A stretch of DNA of 64,000 bases from Sphingomonadales bacterium (GCA_027486415.1 JAIXPC010000002.1:372001-436000), one strand, 5' to 3'. Positions 51,833-62,678 are shown, numbered from the stretch's first letter. Program-made: numbers and translations. Notes: generated from the sequence alone by a model not told the origin.

Positions 51833-53175
51833 CATGACTCATCGTCGGTGCGCTCACCTGGTTCGCGCGCCAGTTCTGGCTTGCTGATGGCATAGACCGC
51901 GAGACACAATAGCCCCACGGCGCCGAGCCAGTAAGTGAGCGTGTGGCCGACCTGGTACAGGCCGATTCCCACCGCGGGTGCAACAATGAAGCAGCTGCCG
52001 TTCACAGAGGTGACGGCTCCCGCCACCCCGCCCTGCTCGGCGCGGCCAACGGCAAGGCTGGCCCCGGCAGTGAAGCCGGGGCGGGCAAGGCCGTAACCAA
52101 GGCTCATCAGTGCAAAGGCGATCACAAGCCCGTAAAGGCTGCCCGACAATGCGATCCCGGCCGTGCCGCCTGCGGCGATGACCGTCCCGAACCGCATCAG
52201 GGCAGGCGGCGTAAGACGCAGCTGCGGGATCAGCACCCACTGCGCCAGCAGGGTTGAAAAGGCCCCGGCCATGAAGATCAGCGCGATGGCATGCTGTGAT
52301 TCCAGCGCGTTGCCGCCCAGCGTGTCGATAACCAGGAACCCAAGCGCCTGCCCCGTCGCGGCCTGGATCGATCCCGAAACAAAGCCGAAGATCATAAAGG
52401 GTGCGATGCGACCGTCCTTGACGCTGAGGCGCTTTGGTCGTCCCGCCGCCGCCGCGTTGACGCTGGCGCCGGTGGTGGTGCCGGCCAGATTCGGTTCCGA
52501 CGACGGCGCGCCGCTGCCGCTGCGAGGGCCGGGCTGGTGGGTAGGATCATCGTCCGGCAGCACCTTGGCCACCGCCAGCATCACGACCAACGCGATGGCA
52601 GCAAAGGCAAACATCGGCCCCGACAGGCCAAGGGGCGCCAGGATGAACAGCGGCGCAACTGCTGGTCCGATGATGGTGCCCAGACCGAAAGCGGATGACA
52701 GGCTGGAAAGCGCCGCGGTGCGATCCTGTTCGCTGGTGCGGCTGGCGACATAGGCCTGCGCTGCCGGATTGGCCGCCGATCCGAAGATGCCGAACAGGCT
52801 CCGCAATATTGCAAACAAAGCAAATGTGGCCACCGGTGCCAGCCAGCCCTGCAGGCCAGCGAAGATCGCGACCCCACACCCTGCCATCGAAACCATGAAT
52901 CCCAGCGAGCCAACCAGCATCAGCCGTCGCCGGCCACGAATATCGCTCTGCCGGGCCCAATAGGGGGCGCTGAATGTCCACAACAACGCCGACAGCGAGA
53001 AAATCACCGCCACCAGCATGTCGGGCAGATGGATCACGCGGGCAATCGCCGGCAGCACGGTCTGGAGCGCAGTATTGCCCGCCGCCACCGTCAGCAGCGC
53101 GGCGAACACCACCGCGAATTGGCTTCGCGGCAGCGAGGGATTGGCAAGGCCGGCAAAGGGATTGGGCGTATGCAC
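51832..53175 (-). CDS. MFS transporter
   Basis: NTALQTVLPAIARVIHLPDMLVAVIFSLSALLWTFSAPYWARQSDIRGRRRLMLVG, multi-TM. Confidence 0.88.
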   Translation of the reverse strand: MHTPNPFAGLANPSLPRSQFAVVFAALLTVAAGNTALQTVLPAIARVIHLPDMLVAVIFSLSALLWTFSAPYWARQSDIRGRRRLMLVGSLGFMVSMAGCGVAIFAGLQGWLAPVATFALFAILRSLFGIFGSAANPAAQAYVASRTSEQDRTAALSSLSSAFGLGTIIGPAVAPLFILAPLGLSGPMFAFAAIALVVMLAVAKVLPDDDPTHQPGPRSGSGAPSSEPNLAGTTTGASVNAAAAGRPKRLSVKDGRIAPFMIFGFVSGSIQAATGQALGFLVIDTLGGNALESQHAIALIFMAGAFSTLLAQWVLIPQLRLTPPALMRFGTVIAAGGTAGIALSGSLYGLVIAFALMSLGYGLARPGFTAGASLAVGRAEQGGVAGAVTSVNGSCFIVAPAVGIGLYQVGHTLTYWLGAVGLLCLAVYAISKPELAREPGERTDDES

Positions 53176-53284
53176 TCGCGTTCAATGGGCCGGCGGCGCG
53201 CCGATGCCAACCCGTTACTTTTCCCCGCCGCCCTTGCCATGGCGTTGCGGGGGCGACACCATCGCGCTGAAAATGGGGAGGCCG

Positions 53285-54313
53285 ATGATGACGACGGGTG
53301 TGCGCCAGGGAACAGTGCTCGTCACGGGAGCATCGGGGTATATCGCCGGGTTCGTGATCCAGCGGCTGGTCGCGGAAGGCTGGCAGGTGCGCGGAACCCT
53401 CCGTTCTCTGGCGCGAGCTGCCGAGGTACGGGCGACGTTGGGCTTGTCCGATCTTGAATTGGTTGCCTGCGATCTGATGCGGGACGACGGCTGGGCGGAG
53501 GCGATGCACGGCATTGATTTCGTGCAGCATATCGCCTCACCAATTCCCGCTGCCGAGCCCAGGGACCCCAACGAACTCATTGTGCCGGCGCGAGAGGGCG
53601 CGCTGCGGGCGCTGCGCTTTGCCCATGAAGCAGGGGTCAGGCGCGTGGTGATGACCAGCAGTATGGCGGCCATCGCCTATGGCCACGGGCCGCGCGCCAC
53701 GCCCTTCACCGAGGCCGACTGGTCCAACGTCAACAGCCTCGACGCCTATGCCTATATCAAGTCCAAGACCCTGGCCGAACGCGCCGCGCGCGAGTGGATG
53801 GCGGCCAACGGCGGCGGGATGGAATATGTGTCGATCAATCCTGCGGCCGTGCTTGGGCCGGTATTGGGGCCGGACTTTTCGACGAGCCTCGAAGTGGTGA
53901 AGAAACTTCTTGATGGGGCGTTGCCCGGCCTGCCCAACCTGGGCTTTGGGGTGGTCGATGTGCGTGATGTGGCCGAACTCCACGTCCGCGCCATGACGGA
54001 GCCGGGGCTGGACGGCGAACGCTTCATCGCGCAGGGGCGTTTCCTGTGGATGCGGGAAGTAGCGGACGTGCTGAAGACTGGCCTTGGTGACAAGGCGCAG
54101 CGTGTGCCGCTCAGGGGCCTGCCAAACTGGCTGTTGAAATTGCTCGCCAATTTCGATGCCACGGTAAAGATGGTGGTACCGGAACTGGGCCGACGCCGCG
54201 ATGCCACCGCCGCGCACGCGTTGCAGCGGCTGGGCTGGAAAACCCGCGATGAAGCCATCACCATCCTCGACTGCGCAAACAGCCTGATCGAGAAGCGGCT
54301 GGTGAAGCGCTGA
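53285..54313 (+). CDS. NAD-dependent epimerase/dehydratase (SDR extended, dihydroflavonol reductase-like)
   Basis: GTVLVTGASGYIAGFVIQRLVAEGWQVRGTLRS; VVMTSSMAAIAYGHG; YIKSKTLAERAA. Confidence 0.9.
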   Translation: MMTTGVRQGTVLVTGASGYIAGFVIQRLVAEGWQVRGTLRSLARAAEVRATLGLSDLELVACDLMRDDGWAEAMHGIDFVQHIASPIPAAEPRDPNELIVPAREGALRALRFAHEAGVRRVVMTSSMAAIAYGHGPRATPFTEADWSNVNSLDAYAYIKSKTLAERAAREWMAANGGGMEYVSINPAAVLGPVLGPDFSTSLEVVKKLLDGALPGLPNLGFGVVDVRDVAELHVRAMTEPGLDGERFIAQGRFLWMREVADVLKTGLGDKAQRVPLRGLPNWLLKLLANFDATVKMVVPELGRRRDATAAHALQRLGWKTRDEAITILDCANSLIEKRLVKR

Positions 54314-54314
54314 G

Positions 54315-56147
54315 TCAGCGGGCCTTCTGTTGGGCAATCCAGCGATCGATCTTGGCCTCCAGCACCGCCATCGGCAGGGCACCGGTCATCAGCACCTGGC
54401 GGTGGAAGCCCTTGATATCAAAACTGGATCCCAGTGCGGCCTGCGCTTTGGCGCGCAGGCGGGTGATGGTGAGCTGGCCGATCTTGTAGGCCAGCGCCTG
54501 GCCCGGAATGGCGATATAACGCTCGACCTCGGCAGTGGCGTCCGTGCGACTCATGCTGCTGTTGGCCAGCATGTATTCGATGGCCTGATCGCGCCCCCAG
54601 CCCTTGGCATGGATGCCGGTATCAACGACGAGGCGCAGGGCGCGCAGCATCTCGTCCTCATACCGGCCCTGCAATTGATAGGGATCAGTGAACATGCCGA
54701 GTTCCGGCCCGAGGCTTTCGGCATAGAGGCCCCAACCTTCTGCAAAGGCGGTGTTGCCGCCAAAGCGCTGGAAAGCGGGCAGTTTGTCATTCTCTTGCGC
54801 CAGGCTGACCTGGAAATGATGGCCCGGCACGGCTTCGTGCAGGAACAGCGTCTCGACGCCGTAATTGCTGCGCGAGGGCAGGTCGTAGCTGTTGTAATAG
54901 AACACGCCCGGCCGGCTGCCGTCGGGGGTGCCACCCTGGTAACTGCCTGCAGCATCAGTCTTTTCCCGGTGCGGCGGCACGGGACGGATATCCAGCGGCG
55001 ACTTGGGCAGCGTATCGAACAGCCGGCCGATCACGGCATCGATGCGCTTGCCGACAGCGCGATAGGAATCGCCCATCGCCTGCGCACTCGCGAACTTGAG
55101 GCGTGGATCGGTCCGCAGGTGGGTGAAGAAGGCGGCGCGGTCGCCGGGCACCCCGACACGCTTCTGCACATCATCCATCCCCTTGAGAATGCGGGCAACT
55201 TCCGACAGTCCGATGTTGTGGATCTCGTCTGGCGTCAGGCTGGTGGTGGTGTTGCTGGCCACCAGGTAGCGATAGAGTTCGGGGCCACCCGGCATGGCGA
55301 CCAGGCCCGGCAGTTCCCGCGCAACCGGCAGATATTCGGTCTTCAGGAAATCACGCAGGCGAATGAGGGCCGGGTTGACGCGTTCGCCCACCATCTTGCG
55401 ATAGGCGGTGGTGAGCCGAGCCTGATCTTGTGCACTGATTTCGCTGGGAAATTTCTGCACCGGCTTCATCATGATCGAGCCATCGACATCGCCGGCGGTG
55501 AGGTTGTTCAGCTGATCGATGATGTTGTTGACCACCAGTTTCGGCTGCACCACGCCGGTCTTCATGCCCTGGCGGAAACGCAGGATGGCGAGGTCGAGGA
55601 ACAGCGCGAACTGGTCATTGCGCTTCAGCGCATCCTCGTAATCTTTCAATGACTTGAAGGGCGCCGCACTCTCGCCGCTGTTCAGTTCCGGCAGGAAGGT
55701 GTGGAAGCCGAAGAAGTGATCGATGGGGCGCGGGGCGGTGGCGGCGAGGATGGCGGGCTGCAGCCCGGCCAGATCGGTTTCGCGCTGCCACTTGAACGTA
55801 TCGTAACTCACCTGTTCGTCGGGGGTCAGCGCGGCGCGGTCGATGGCGGCCAAGGCCTTGAGTTCATTGATCGCCGCCTGCCTTTCCGCGGCGTAGGCGG
55901 CATCGGTGAACACCTCGCCCAGTTCGCCGGCGCGGCTGGTGTCGCCGCGGAACAGGCCCATCAGCGGATTGCGCTTCAGATTGTCGGCATCGCTCGCCGC
56001 GAACAGCGAAGCGAGGGCCATTGATGGTGATGGGCTGGCCGTTGCTGCCGCGGGGCTGACCACCTCGCTGTTCCGGGTGGCCATTTGTGCCGCAACGGGG
56101 GACATGGCTGACAGGCTGACAGCAAGCAGGAACAGGGCGCGCATCAT
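54315..56147 (-). CDS. DUF885 domain-containing protein
   Basis: FLHEAVPGHHFQVSLAQENDKLPAFQRFGGNTAFAEGWGLYAESLGPELGMF, a DUF885 metalloprotease-like hallmark; signal peptide. Confidence 0.93.
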   Translation of the reverse strand: MMRALFLLAVSLSAMSPVAAQMATRNSEVVSPAAATASPSPSMALASLFAASDADNLKRNPLMGLFRGDTSRAGELGEVFTDAAYAAERQAAINELKALAAIDRAALTPDEQVSYDTFKWQRETDLAGLQPAILAATAPRPIDHFFGFHTFLPELNSGESAAPFKSLKDYEDALKRNDQFALFLDLAILRFRQGMKTGVVQPKLVVNNIIDQLNNLTAGDVDGSIMMKPVQKFPSEISAQDQARLTTAYRKMVGERVNPALIRLRDFLKTEYLPVARELPGLVAMPGGPELYRYLVASNTTTSLTPDEIHNIGLSEVARILKGMDDVQKRVGVPGDRAAFFTHLRTDPRLKFASAQAMGDSYRAVGKRIDAVIGRLFDTLPKSPLDIRPVPPHREKTDAAGSYQGGTPDGSRPGVFYYNSYDLPSRSNYGVETLFLHEAVPGHHFQVSLAQENDKLPAFQRFGGNTAFAEGWGLYAESLGPELGMFTDPYQLQGRYEDEMLRALRLVVDTGIHAKGWGRDQAIEYMLANSSMSRTDATAEVERYIAIPGQALAYKIGQLTITRLRAKAQAALGSSFDIKGFHRQVLMTGALPMAVLEAKIDRWIAQQKAR

Positions 56148-56216
56148 CACTCTCCGAAATTGGGCGTGTTGCCTGCATAATACGGGGATCGGCGCAGTCA
56201 ATCGCCTTGCCGCGCG

Positions 56217-56642
56217 TCAGTTTAGGCGCGGCACCGCCAGCCGGCGCAGCTCGATCTTGGGGCAGCGGTCCATCACCACTTTCAGCCCGGCGGCTTCGGC
56301 TCGGGCGGCGGCGGTTTCATCAATGACGCCCAGTTGCGTCCACACGGCCTTGGCGCCGACGGCAATCGCCTCGTCCACAACTCCGGCGACAAACTCGCTG
56401 CGGCGGAACACGTCGACCAGGTCGATGGGCCCTTCCACATCGGCCAGCGATGCCACCACGGTCTGGCTGTGAATGGTCTGTCCGGCGAGCGCCGGGTTGA
56501 CCGGGATGACGTGATAACCATGGGCCAGCAGCACGCCCATCACCTCGTGGGCGGCGCGTTCGGGGCGGTCACTGGCGCCGACCAGCGCGATGGTGCGCGC
56601 CTCCATCAGCAGCTGGGCGATATCGCGATCCTCGGTCAGCAT
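56217..56642 (-). CDS. CoA-binding domain protein
   Basis: TIALVGASDRPERAAHEVMGVLLAHGYHVIPVNPALAGQTIHSQTVVASLADVEGPIDLVDVFRRSE. Confidence 0.92.
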   Translation of the reverse strand: MLTEDRDIAQLLMEARTIALVGASDRPERAAHEVMGVLLAHGYHVIPVNPALAGQTIHSQTVVASLADVEGPIDLVDVFRRSEFVAGVVDEAIAVGAKAVWTQLGVIDETAAARAEAAGLKVVMDRCPKIELRRLAVPRLN

Positions 56643-56653
56643 GGCAGCTCCCT

Positions 56654-57682
56654 TCACAGTCCGACGGTGACAATCACCCCGCGCGCGATCTCGTCAAACA
56701 CGGTGGCCGCCTCGCCCGACACCGGCTGTGCCTCTTCCGAAGCGGTCCGCACCGCCATCTGCAGCGGGATGCGGCCCAGGAAAGGCACGCCCATCGTCCG
56801 GGCTTCGGCTTCCGCTCCGCCGTGGCCGAAGGGATCGGAGACATGGCCGCAATTGGGGCAGCAATATCCCGCCATATTCTCCACCACGCCCAGCACGCGC
56901 ACACCCACTTCGCCAAACATGGCCACGGCGCGGCGTGCGTCGATCAGGGCCAGATCCTGCGGCGTGGAAACGATCACGGCGCCATCGGGTTTCAATTTCT
57001 GGGCCATGGTCAATTGCACATCGCCGGTGCCGGGCGGCAGATCGATCACCAGCACGTCCAGCGCGCCCCAGTCGCATTGTTCGACCATCTGGACGAGCGC
57101 GGAGGAGGCCATCGGCCCGCGCCACACGATCGCCTTGTTCGGATCGGTCATCATCCCCATCGAAAGCGCCTTGATGCCGTGGCGGGTTTCGGGTTGCAGC
57201 CGATCATTCTCAACCCGCGCGCGGCCTTCGATGCCCAGCAGCGTGGGCACGGACGGGCCATAGATATCGGCATCCAGCAGGCCCACCGTCTGCCCGGCGC
57301 GGGCCAGCGCAAACGCCAGGTTGGCCGCTACGGTGGATTTGCCGACCCCGCCCTTGCCGCTGGCCACCGCCACCAGCTTGCGGATGCCGGGCACGGTGGT
57401 TTCCTTGGGCCGGGCGCTGCCTGCCGGCGCGGCGGCGCGATCCGCGGTGAGGATGATGCGCGCGGCGGACACGCCCGGCACCCGCTGCACGGCGGCTTCC
57501 ACGGCGGCCTGCAACCGTTCGGCGGCAGTGCGATCAAGGCCGTCGACGGCCAGCACCAGCCCGGCGTGGCCGTCTTGTTTCACCACCACGCCGGCGGCGC
57601 GGCCCGTGGCGGCAATGCTGCCACCGCCGGCCGGATCGGCCACCGTGGCCAGCGCGGCCATCACATCATCCTTCACGGCCAT
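56654..57682 (-). CDS. Mrp/ApbC/NBP35-type P-loop Fe-S carrier
   Basis: VAVASGKGGVGKSTVAANLAFALA; LDADIYGPSVPTLLG; VVENMAGYCCPNCGHVSDPFGHGGAE. Confidence 0.93.
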   Translation of the reverse strand: MAVKDDVMAALATVADPAGGGSIAATGRAAGVVVKQDGHAGLVLAVDGLDRTAAERLQAAVEAAVQRVPGVSAARIILTADRAAAPAGSARPKETTVPGIRKLVAVASGKGGVGKSTVAANLAFALARAGQTVGLLDADIYGPSVPTLLGIEGRARVENDRLQPETRHGIKALSMGMMTDPNKAIVWRGPMASSALVQMVEQCDWGALDVLVIDLPPGTGDVQLTMAQKLKPDGAVIVSTPQDLALIDARRAVAMFGEVGVRVLGVVENMAGYCCPNCGHVSDPFGHGGAEAEARTMGVPFLGRIPLQMAVRTASEEAQPVSGEAATVFDEIARGVIVTVGL

Positions 57683-57815
57683 CGGTGTCTTGTTCCTTCC
57701 AGAAGTGCAGGCATAATCCACCGCGTCAACGCCGCGGTGCCGCACGCACTCGCAATCCCTGTTCGGCGTTCGTATATAGTGACTTCAACCCGTCTGATAA
57801 GGTTTCATCCCGCCC

Positions 57816-58919
57816 ATGCCCTGGCAGAACAATGGTGAAGGCGACGGCCCGCCGCACAGCGACGGAGACGACGTGCCGGCCAAGCCGACCAGCAATCGCC
57901 CCGTCAACCCGTGGGGCGAAGGCCCGCCGCGCCGCCCGATGGGCAAGCCCGGCAAGCAGGGTGGCGATTTCGACGATCTCATCCGCCGCAGCCAGGAACG
58001 GCTGAAGACGCAGTTTGGTGGCGGCAACGGCGGCGGTGGCGGCGGCATGGGCGGCATGGACCTGGGCGACAGCCGCTGGCTGATCTGGGGCGGCGGCGCG
58101 ATTGCCGCGGCGTGGATCGTGCTGTCCAGCTTCTATTCGGTCGACGCGCAGTCGGCAGCGGTGGTGCAGCGTTTTGGTGCCTATGTGGAAACCACCGGGC
58201 CGGGCGTGCATTTCAAATTGCCGTGGCCGATCGATGCGGTGGAGCTTCGCAAGGTCGAACAGATCAACATCATCGATATCTCGTCGAGCGAGGGCGCCAA
58301 CGAGAATCTGATGCTGACCGGCGATCAGAACATCATCAACCTTGCCTACACGGTGCGCTGGAAGATCCGGAATCCGGAAAATTTCCTGTATGAACTCGCC
58401 GATCCGGAAAAGACCGTGCGCGAAGTGGCCGAAAGCGCCATGCGCGCCGAAATTGCCCGCGCCTCGCTGAACGCGGCATTGGGCCCGCAGCGCGCCCAGA
58501 TCGCCGATCAGGTGCGGGAACGGATGCAGGAACTGCTCGACAGCTATCGCGCCGGGATCGACGTGCGCGGTGTTGACATCAAGCAGGCCGATCCGCCCGC
58601 CGCCGTCGATGGCAGCTTCAAGGATGTTTCGGCCGCCCAGCAGGACGCCCAGCAATATCTGAACCGTGCCCGCACCTATGCCCAGGCGCTGGTGGCCAAG
58701 GCGCAGGGCGATGCGGCGGCGTTCGACGCCGTCTATGCCCAGTACAAGCTGGCGCCCGAAGTGACGCGCAAGCGCATGTATCTGGAAACCATGGAGCGCG
58801 TGCTGTCGAAGGTGGACAAGACCATCGTCGATGCCCCCGGCGTCGCCCCCTATCTGCCGCTGCCCGAAGTGCGCCGCCGCGCGGCTGCCGCCGCCGAACC
58901 GGCCCCGGCCCAGCGTTGA
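57816..58919 (+). CDS. hflK: FtsH protease activity modulator HflK
   Basis: SFYSVDAQSAAVVQRFGAYVETTGPGVHFKLPWPIDAVELRKV; NLMLTGDQNIINLAYTVRWKI. Confidence 0.95.
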   Translation: MPWQNNGEGDGPPHSDGDDVPAKPTSNRPVNPWGEGPPRRPMGKPGKQGGDFDDLIRRSQERLKTQFGGGNGGGGGGMGGMDLGDSRWLIWGGGAIAAAWIVLSSFYSVDAQSAAVVQRFGAYVETTGPGVHFKLPWPIDAVELRKVEQINIIDISSSEGANENLMLTGDQNIINLAYTVRWKIRNPENFLYELADPEKTVREVAESAMRAEIARASLNAALGPQRAQIADQVRERMQELLDSYRAGIDVRGVDIKQADPPAAVDGSFKDVSAAQQDAQQYLNRARTYAQALVAKAQGDAAAFDAVYAQYKLAPEVTRKRMYLETMERVLSKVDKTIVDAPGVAPYLPLPEVRRRAAAAAEPAPAQR

Positions 58920-58931
58920 GGACCCAAGGAC

Positions 58932-59777
58932 ATGGCAACCCTGAACCGCAATCCTGCCCTGCTCGCCGGCATCGGCTTTGCCGCCGTCGTGCTGGCGATG
59001 AGCAGTTTCTATACCGTTCCCGAAACCAAGCAGGCCGTCGTGCTGCGCCTGGGCAAGCCGGAACGCATCGTCAACGAATATGATCCCAAGGCGAAGCTGG
59101 GCGAAACCGGCGCCGGGCTGACGGTGAAAGTGCCGTTCATCGAGGATGTGCGCTTCATCGACAAGCGCATCATGGACCTCGACATGGACGCGCAGACCGT
59201 GCTTTCGACCGATCAGCTGCGGCTGGTGGTGGATGCCTTTGCCCGGTTCCGCATCGTCAATCCGCAGCGCATGGTGGAAACCGTGGGAACCGAACAGAAT
59301 GCCGCCGACGCGCTGAAGCGCATCCTGGCATCAAAGCTGCGGAACGAACTGGGCAAGCAGCCGTTTGCCGCGCTGCTGTCGCCGGAACGCGGGCAGCTGA
59401 TGGATGAAATCCAGCGGACCGTGAACACCCAGGCCAAGCAATATGGCGCCGAGATCGTGGACGTGCGGATCAAGCGCGCCGACCTGCCGTCGGGCCCGCC
59501 GCTGGAAGCCGCCTATGCCCGCATGGCATCGGCCCGCCAGCAGGAAGCCGCCACCATCCGCGCCCAGGGCAACAAGCAGGCGCAGCTGGTGCAGGCCGAA
59601 GCCGACGCGCAGGCCGCGCGCATCTATGCCGACAGTTTCGGCAAGGATGCGGAATTCTATGCCTTCTACCGCGCCATGCAGGCGTATCGCACCACGTTCG
59701 AAGACGGCACCGCATCGGTTGTGCTGGGGCCGAACAACGAATTCCTGCGGGAATTCGAAGGACGGCGGACGCGGTAA
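58932..59777 (+). CDS. hflC: Protease modulator HflC
   Basis: SSFYTVPETKQAVVLRLGKPERIVNEYDPKAKLGETGAGLTVKVPFIEDVRFIDKRIMDLDM. Confidence 0.95.
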   Translation: MATLNRNPALLAGIGFAAVVLAMSSFYTVPETKQAVVLRLGKPERIVNEYDPKAKLGETGAGLTVKVPFIEDVRFIDKRIMDLDMDAQTVLSTDQLRLVVDAFARFRIVNPQRMVETVGTEQNAADALKRILASKLRNELGKQPFAALLSPERGQLMDEIQRTVNTQAKQYGAEIVDVRIKRADLPSGPPLEAAYARMASARQQEAATIRAQGNKQAQLVQAEADAQAARIYADSFGKDAEFYAFYRAMQAYRTTFEDGTASVVLGPNNEFLREFEGRRTR

Positions 59778-59874
59778 CAGGGCTTGAAAACGCGCCAGCC
59801 TGTTCATGCACGGTTAGGCGTGTTGTTTGCATAAGGCACACGGGCTCAATCAATTCGCAACCGGAAAGTCACTC

Positions 59875-61443
59875 ATGCGCTCAACCCTTGTTCGCAATCT
59901 TGTTCCCGCCGCCGTGCTGATGACCGGCGTTGCCGCCATCGCGGTGGCGCAGGCGCCCGGCCAGCCGGTGGCGCAGAACGCCGTGCCGCCCGCCGTGGCC
60001 ATCCAGCCGCCCGGCGGCGCGCCGCGCAGCTTTGCCGATCTGACCAGCAAGCTGGCGCCGGCGGTGGTGAACGTTTCGACGACGCAGAAGGTGGAAATCG
60101 GCCGGATGCGGCGGATGCCGGGGATGCAGGGCAATCCGCTGGAAGAATTCTTCCGCCGGTTCCAGGAACAGCAGGACGGCGGCGAGCCGGTGACGCGCGA
60201 GGCGACCAGCCTCGGGTCTGGCTTCATCATCGCCGCCGATGGCTATATCGTTACCAACAATCACGTGATCTCGGCCGGTGAAGGTCGCAACCAGCCGGTG
60301 GAATCGATCACCGTGACGCTGGCCGATCGCCGCGAGTTCAAGGCGCGCGTGGTGGGCCGTGATCCGCTGACCGATCTGGCCGTGCTGAAGATCGAGGCGA
60401 GCGGCCTGCCGTTCGTGCAGTTCGGCAACAGCCAGGCGGTGCGCGTGGGTGACTGGTCGATTGCCATCGGCAATCCGTTCGGACTGGGCGGCACTGTCAC
60501 CGCCGGCATCATCTCGGCGCTGCACCGCGATATCGGGTCGGGCCAGTATGACCGCTATATCCAGACCGATGCCAGCATCAACCAGGGCAACAGCGGTGGC
60601 CCGTTGTTCGATCTGGCCGGCAACGTGATCGGCATCAACACCGCCATCTTCTCGCCGACCGGCGGCAACGTTGGCCTGGGCTTTGCCATTCCGGCGGAAC
60701 TGGCCAAGCCGGTGGTGGACCAGCTGAAGGCAACCGGCGCGGTGAAGCGCGGTTACCTGGGTGTCGCCATCCAGCGCCTGTCGTCGGACATCGCCGCCGG
60801 CCTGGGCCTGCCCAAGGACAAGGGCGAGATCGTCGCCACTGTGGAGCCGGGTGGCCCCGCCGCCCGCGCCGGCGTGCGCCAGGGCGACGTGATCCTGAGC
60901 GTGGGTGGCCGCGAGGTCGATTACGACAACAGCCTGTCCTACCTGATCGCGACGACGCCGATCGGCACCACCGTGCCGCTGGAGATCATCCGCGACGGCA
61001 AGCGCATCCGCCTGAACGCGACGGTGGCACAGCGCCCGTCGGAAGCGGTGGTGGCGCAGCGTGCCGGCCTGCCCGGCGGTGCCGAGGAAGAGACGCCCGG
61101 CGAGGACAACAGCAAGTCGCCCGGCATCGAGGCGGCGCGCGCCAGCCTGGGCATCACGCTGCAACCGCTGACCGCGCAGTTGCGCCAGCAGCTGCGGCTG
61201 GACGAGAAGGTGCAGGGCGTGGTGATTGCCGGCATCAGCCCGTCGTCGGACGCGGCCTCGAAGGGCCTGCAGCGCGGCGACATCATCGTGAAGATCGGCC
61301 AGAAGCCGGTGACCAGCCCGGCCGAAGCCGCCGCCGCCGTGGACGCCGAACGCAAGGCCGGCAAGGACACGGTGCTGATGCTGGTGCAGCGCGGCAACAC
61401 GCCGGCGCGCTACACGGGTGTGAAGCTGATCCCGGCGAAGTGA
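59875..61443 (+). CDS. Do/DegP-like periplasmic serine endopeptidase with two PDZ domains
   Basis: SLGSGFIIAADGYIVTNNHVI; DLAVLKIEA; TDASINQGNSGGPLFDLAGNVIGINTAIFSPTGGNVGLGFAIP. Confidence 0.95.
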   Translation: MRSTLVRNLVPAAVLMTGVAAIAVAQAPGQPVAQNAVPPAVAIQPPGGAPRSFADLTSKLAPAVVNVSTTQKVEIGRMRRMPGMQGNPLEEFFRRFQEQQDGGEPVTREATSLGSGFIIAADGYIVTNNHVISAGEGRNQPVESITVTLADRREFKARVVGRDPLTDLAVLKIEASGLPFVQFGNSQAVRVGDWSIAIGNPFGLGGTVTAGIISALHRDIGSGQYDRYIQTDASINQGNSGGPLFDLAGNVIGINTAIFSPTGGNVGLGFAIPAELAKPVVDQLKATGAVKRGYLGVAIQRLSSDIAAGLGLPKDKGEIVATVEPGGPAARAGVRQGDVILSVGGREVDYDNSLSYLIATTPIGTTVPLEIIRDGKRIRLNATVAQRPSEAVVAQRAGLPGGAEEETPGEDNSKSPGIEAARASLGITLQPLTAQLRQQLRLDEKVQGVVIAGISPSSDAASKGLQRGDIIVKIGQKPVTSPAEAAAAVDAERKAGKDTVLMLVQRGNTPARYTGVKLIPAK

Positions 61444-61449
61444 GATTGT

Positions 61450-61483
61450 GTCGGGGGAGCGGGCGACTGCTCCCCCGACCTTT
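61450..61483 (+). terminator. Intrinsic terminator after degP-like gene
   Basis: GTCGGGGGAGC-gggcgact-GCTCCCCCGAC followed by CTTTAC; 11-bp perfect stem. Confidence 0.8.
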
Positions 61484-62636
61484 ACAGCGCCTTTTCGTAG
61501 ATCCGGTATGTCCGCGTCACGTGGCTGTCGATCGCATCGGCGATGGACCGCATCGGGCCGTTGTCGTCGAGAATCCAGCCGATCTCGCCTTCGGACGCGC
61601 CGAACTCGCTGACGGCGACACGGCGGATATATTCGATCATCTGGAACGCCATCAGCGACGCGACGCGGTGGCCCTGCAGCGATTTCCGGATGCCCATCAG
61701 CGGCACGCGCATGCGCTTGACCTTGGGCGCGCGCAGCCGCCACAGCAATTTCGCCCAGCCGAACGGGAACAGGCTGCCATTCAGATCGCGGGTCAGCTCG
61801 TTGATGTCGGGCAGGGTGATCATGAAGCCGACCGGCACGCCTTCATATTCGGCGACGCGCACCAGCCCTTCGAAGATGATGGGTTTGAGCTTCTTGCCGA
61901 CATAGGCGATCTCGGCCGGGGTGAGCGGCACGAAGCCCCAGTTGTCGGACCAGGCATCGTTGAGAATATCGAGGATCAGCGCCGCTTCCTGGTCGAACTT
62001 CGACTTGTCCACGGGCCGCGTCACCAGCTTGGCGTTGCGTTCGGAGAACGCGACGATGCGCTGCACCATTTCCGGAAACGGCTGGGCGATGGGCAGCGAC
62101 CAGGCGTGCAGATCCTTGACGCCGGCATAGCCGCGCGCCGCCACCAGCCGCTCGTAATAGGGCCGGTGATGGCCCATCATCACGGTGGGTGGGCCGTCGA
62201 AACCTTGCACCAGCAGGCCGGGTTCGTCCCAGATCGACAGGCTGAACGGGCCGAGCGCGCGGGTCATGCCCTTCTTGCGCAGCCAGTCCTCGGCCGTCGC
62301 GAACAGCGCATCGGCCACCGCCTGATCGTCGATGCATTCGAACATGCCGAAATGACCGGTGCCCGGCCCGCCGCCGGGGGCTGTGGGCGCGATCACCAGT
62401 TGATCGACCTGCGCCGAGATGCGGCCGACAACCTTGCCATCCTTCAGCGCCAGCCAGAAGGCGGCTTCGGCATGGCCGAACCACGGGTTGGTCTTTTCCC
62501 CGCCAATCAGGCCGTGCATTTCCGATTTCAGCGGCGGCACCCAGTGCGGATCGCCGGCGTAAAGCGTCCACGGCAGATTGACGAAGGCCGTGCGGTCGGC
62601 GGCGGTTTCAACGGGCTTGATACTGATATTGCTCAT
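61482..62636 (-). CDS. GNAT-like conserved hypothetical protein
   Basis: TAADRTAFVNLPWTLYAGDPHWVPPLKSEMHGLIGGEKTNPWFGHAEAAFWLALKDGKVVGRISAQVDQLV. Confidence 0.78.
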   Translation of the reverse strand: MSNISIKPVETAADRTAFVNLPWTLYAGDPHWVPPLKSEMHGLIGGEKTNPWFGHAEAAFWLALKDGKVVGRISAQVDQLVIAPTAPGGGPGTGHFGMFECIDDQAVADALFATAEDWLRKKGMTRALGPFSLSIWDEPGLLVQGFDGPPTVMMGHHRPYYERLVAARGYAGVKDLHAWSLPIAQPFPEMVQRIVAFSERNAKLVTRPVDKSKFDQEAALILDILNDAWSDNWGFVPLTPAEIAYVGKKLKPIIFEGLVRVAEYEGVPVGFMITLPDINELTRDLNGSLFPFGWAKLLWRLRAPKVKRMRVPLMGIRKSLQGHRVASLMAFQMIEYIRRVAVSEFGASEGEIGWILDDNGPMRSIADAIDSHVTRTYRIYEKAL

Positions 62637-62678
62637 CGTGGGCGGTGATACGAAGCAATCAAGGCAGAATGGCGGCGA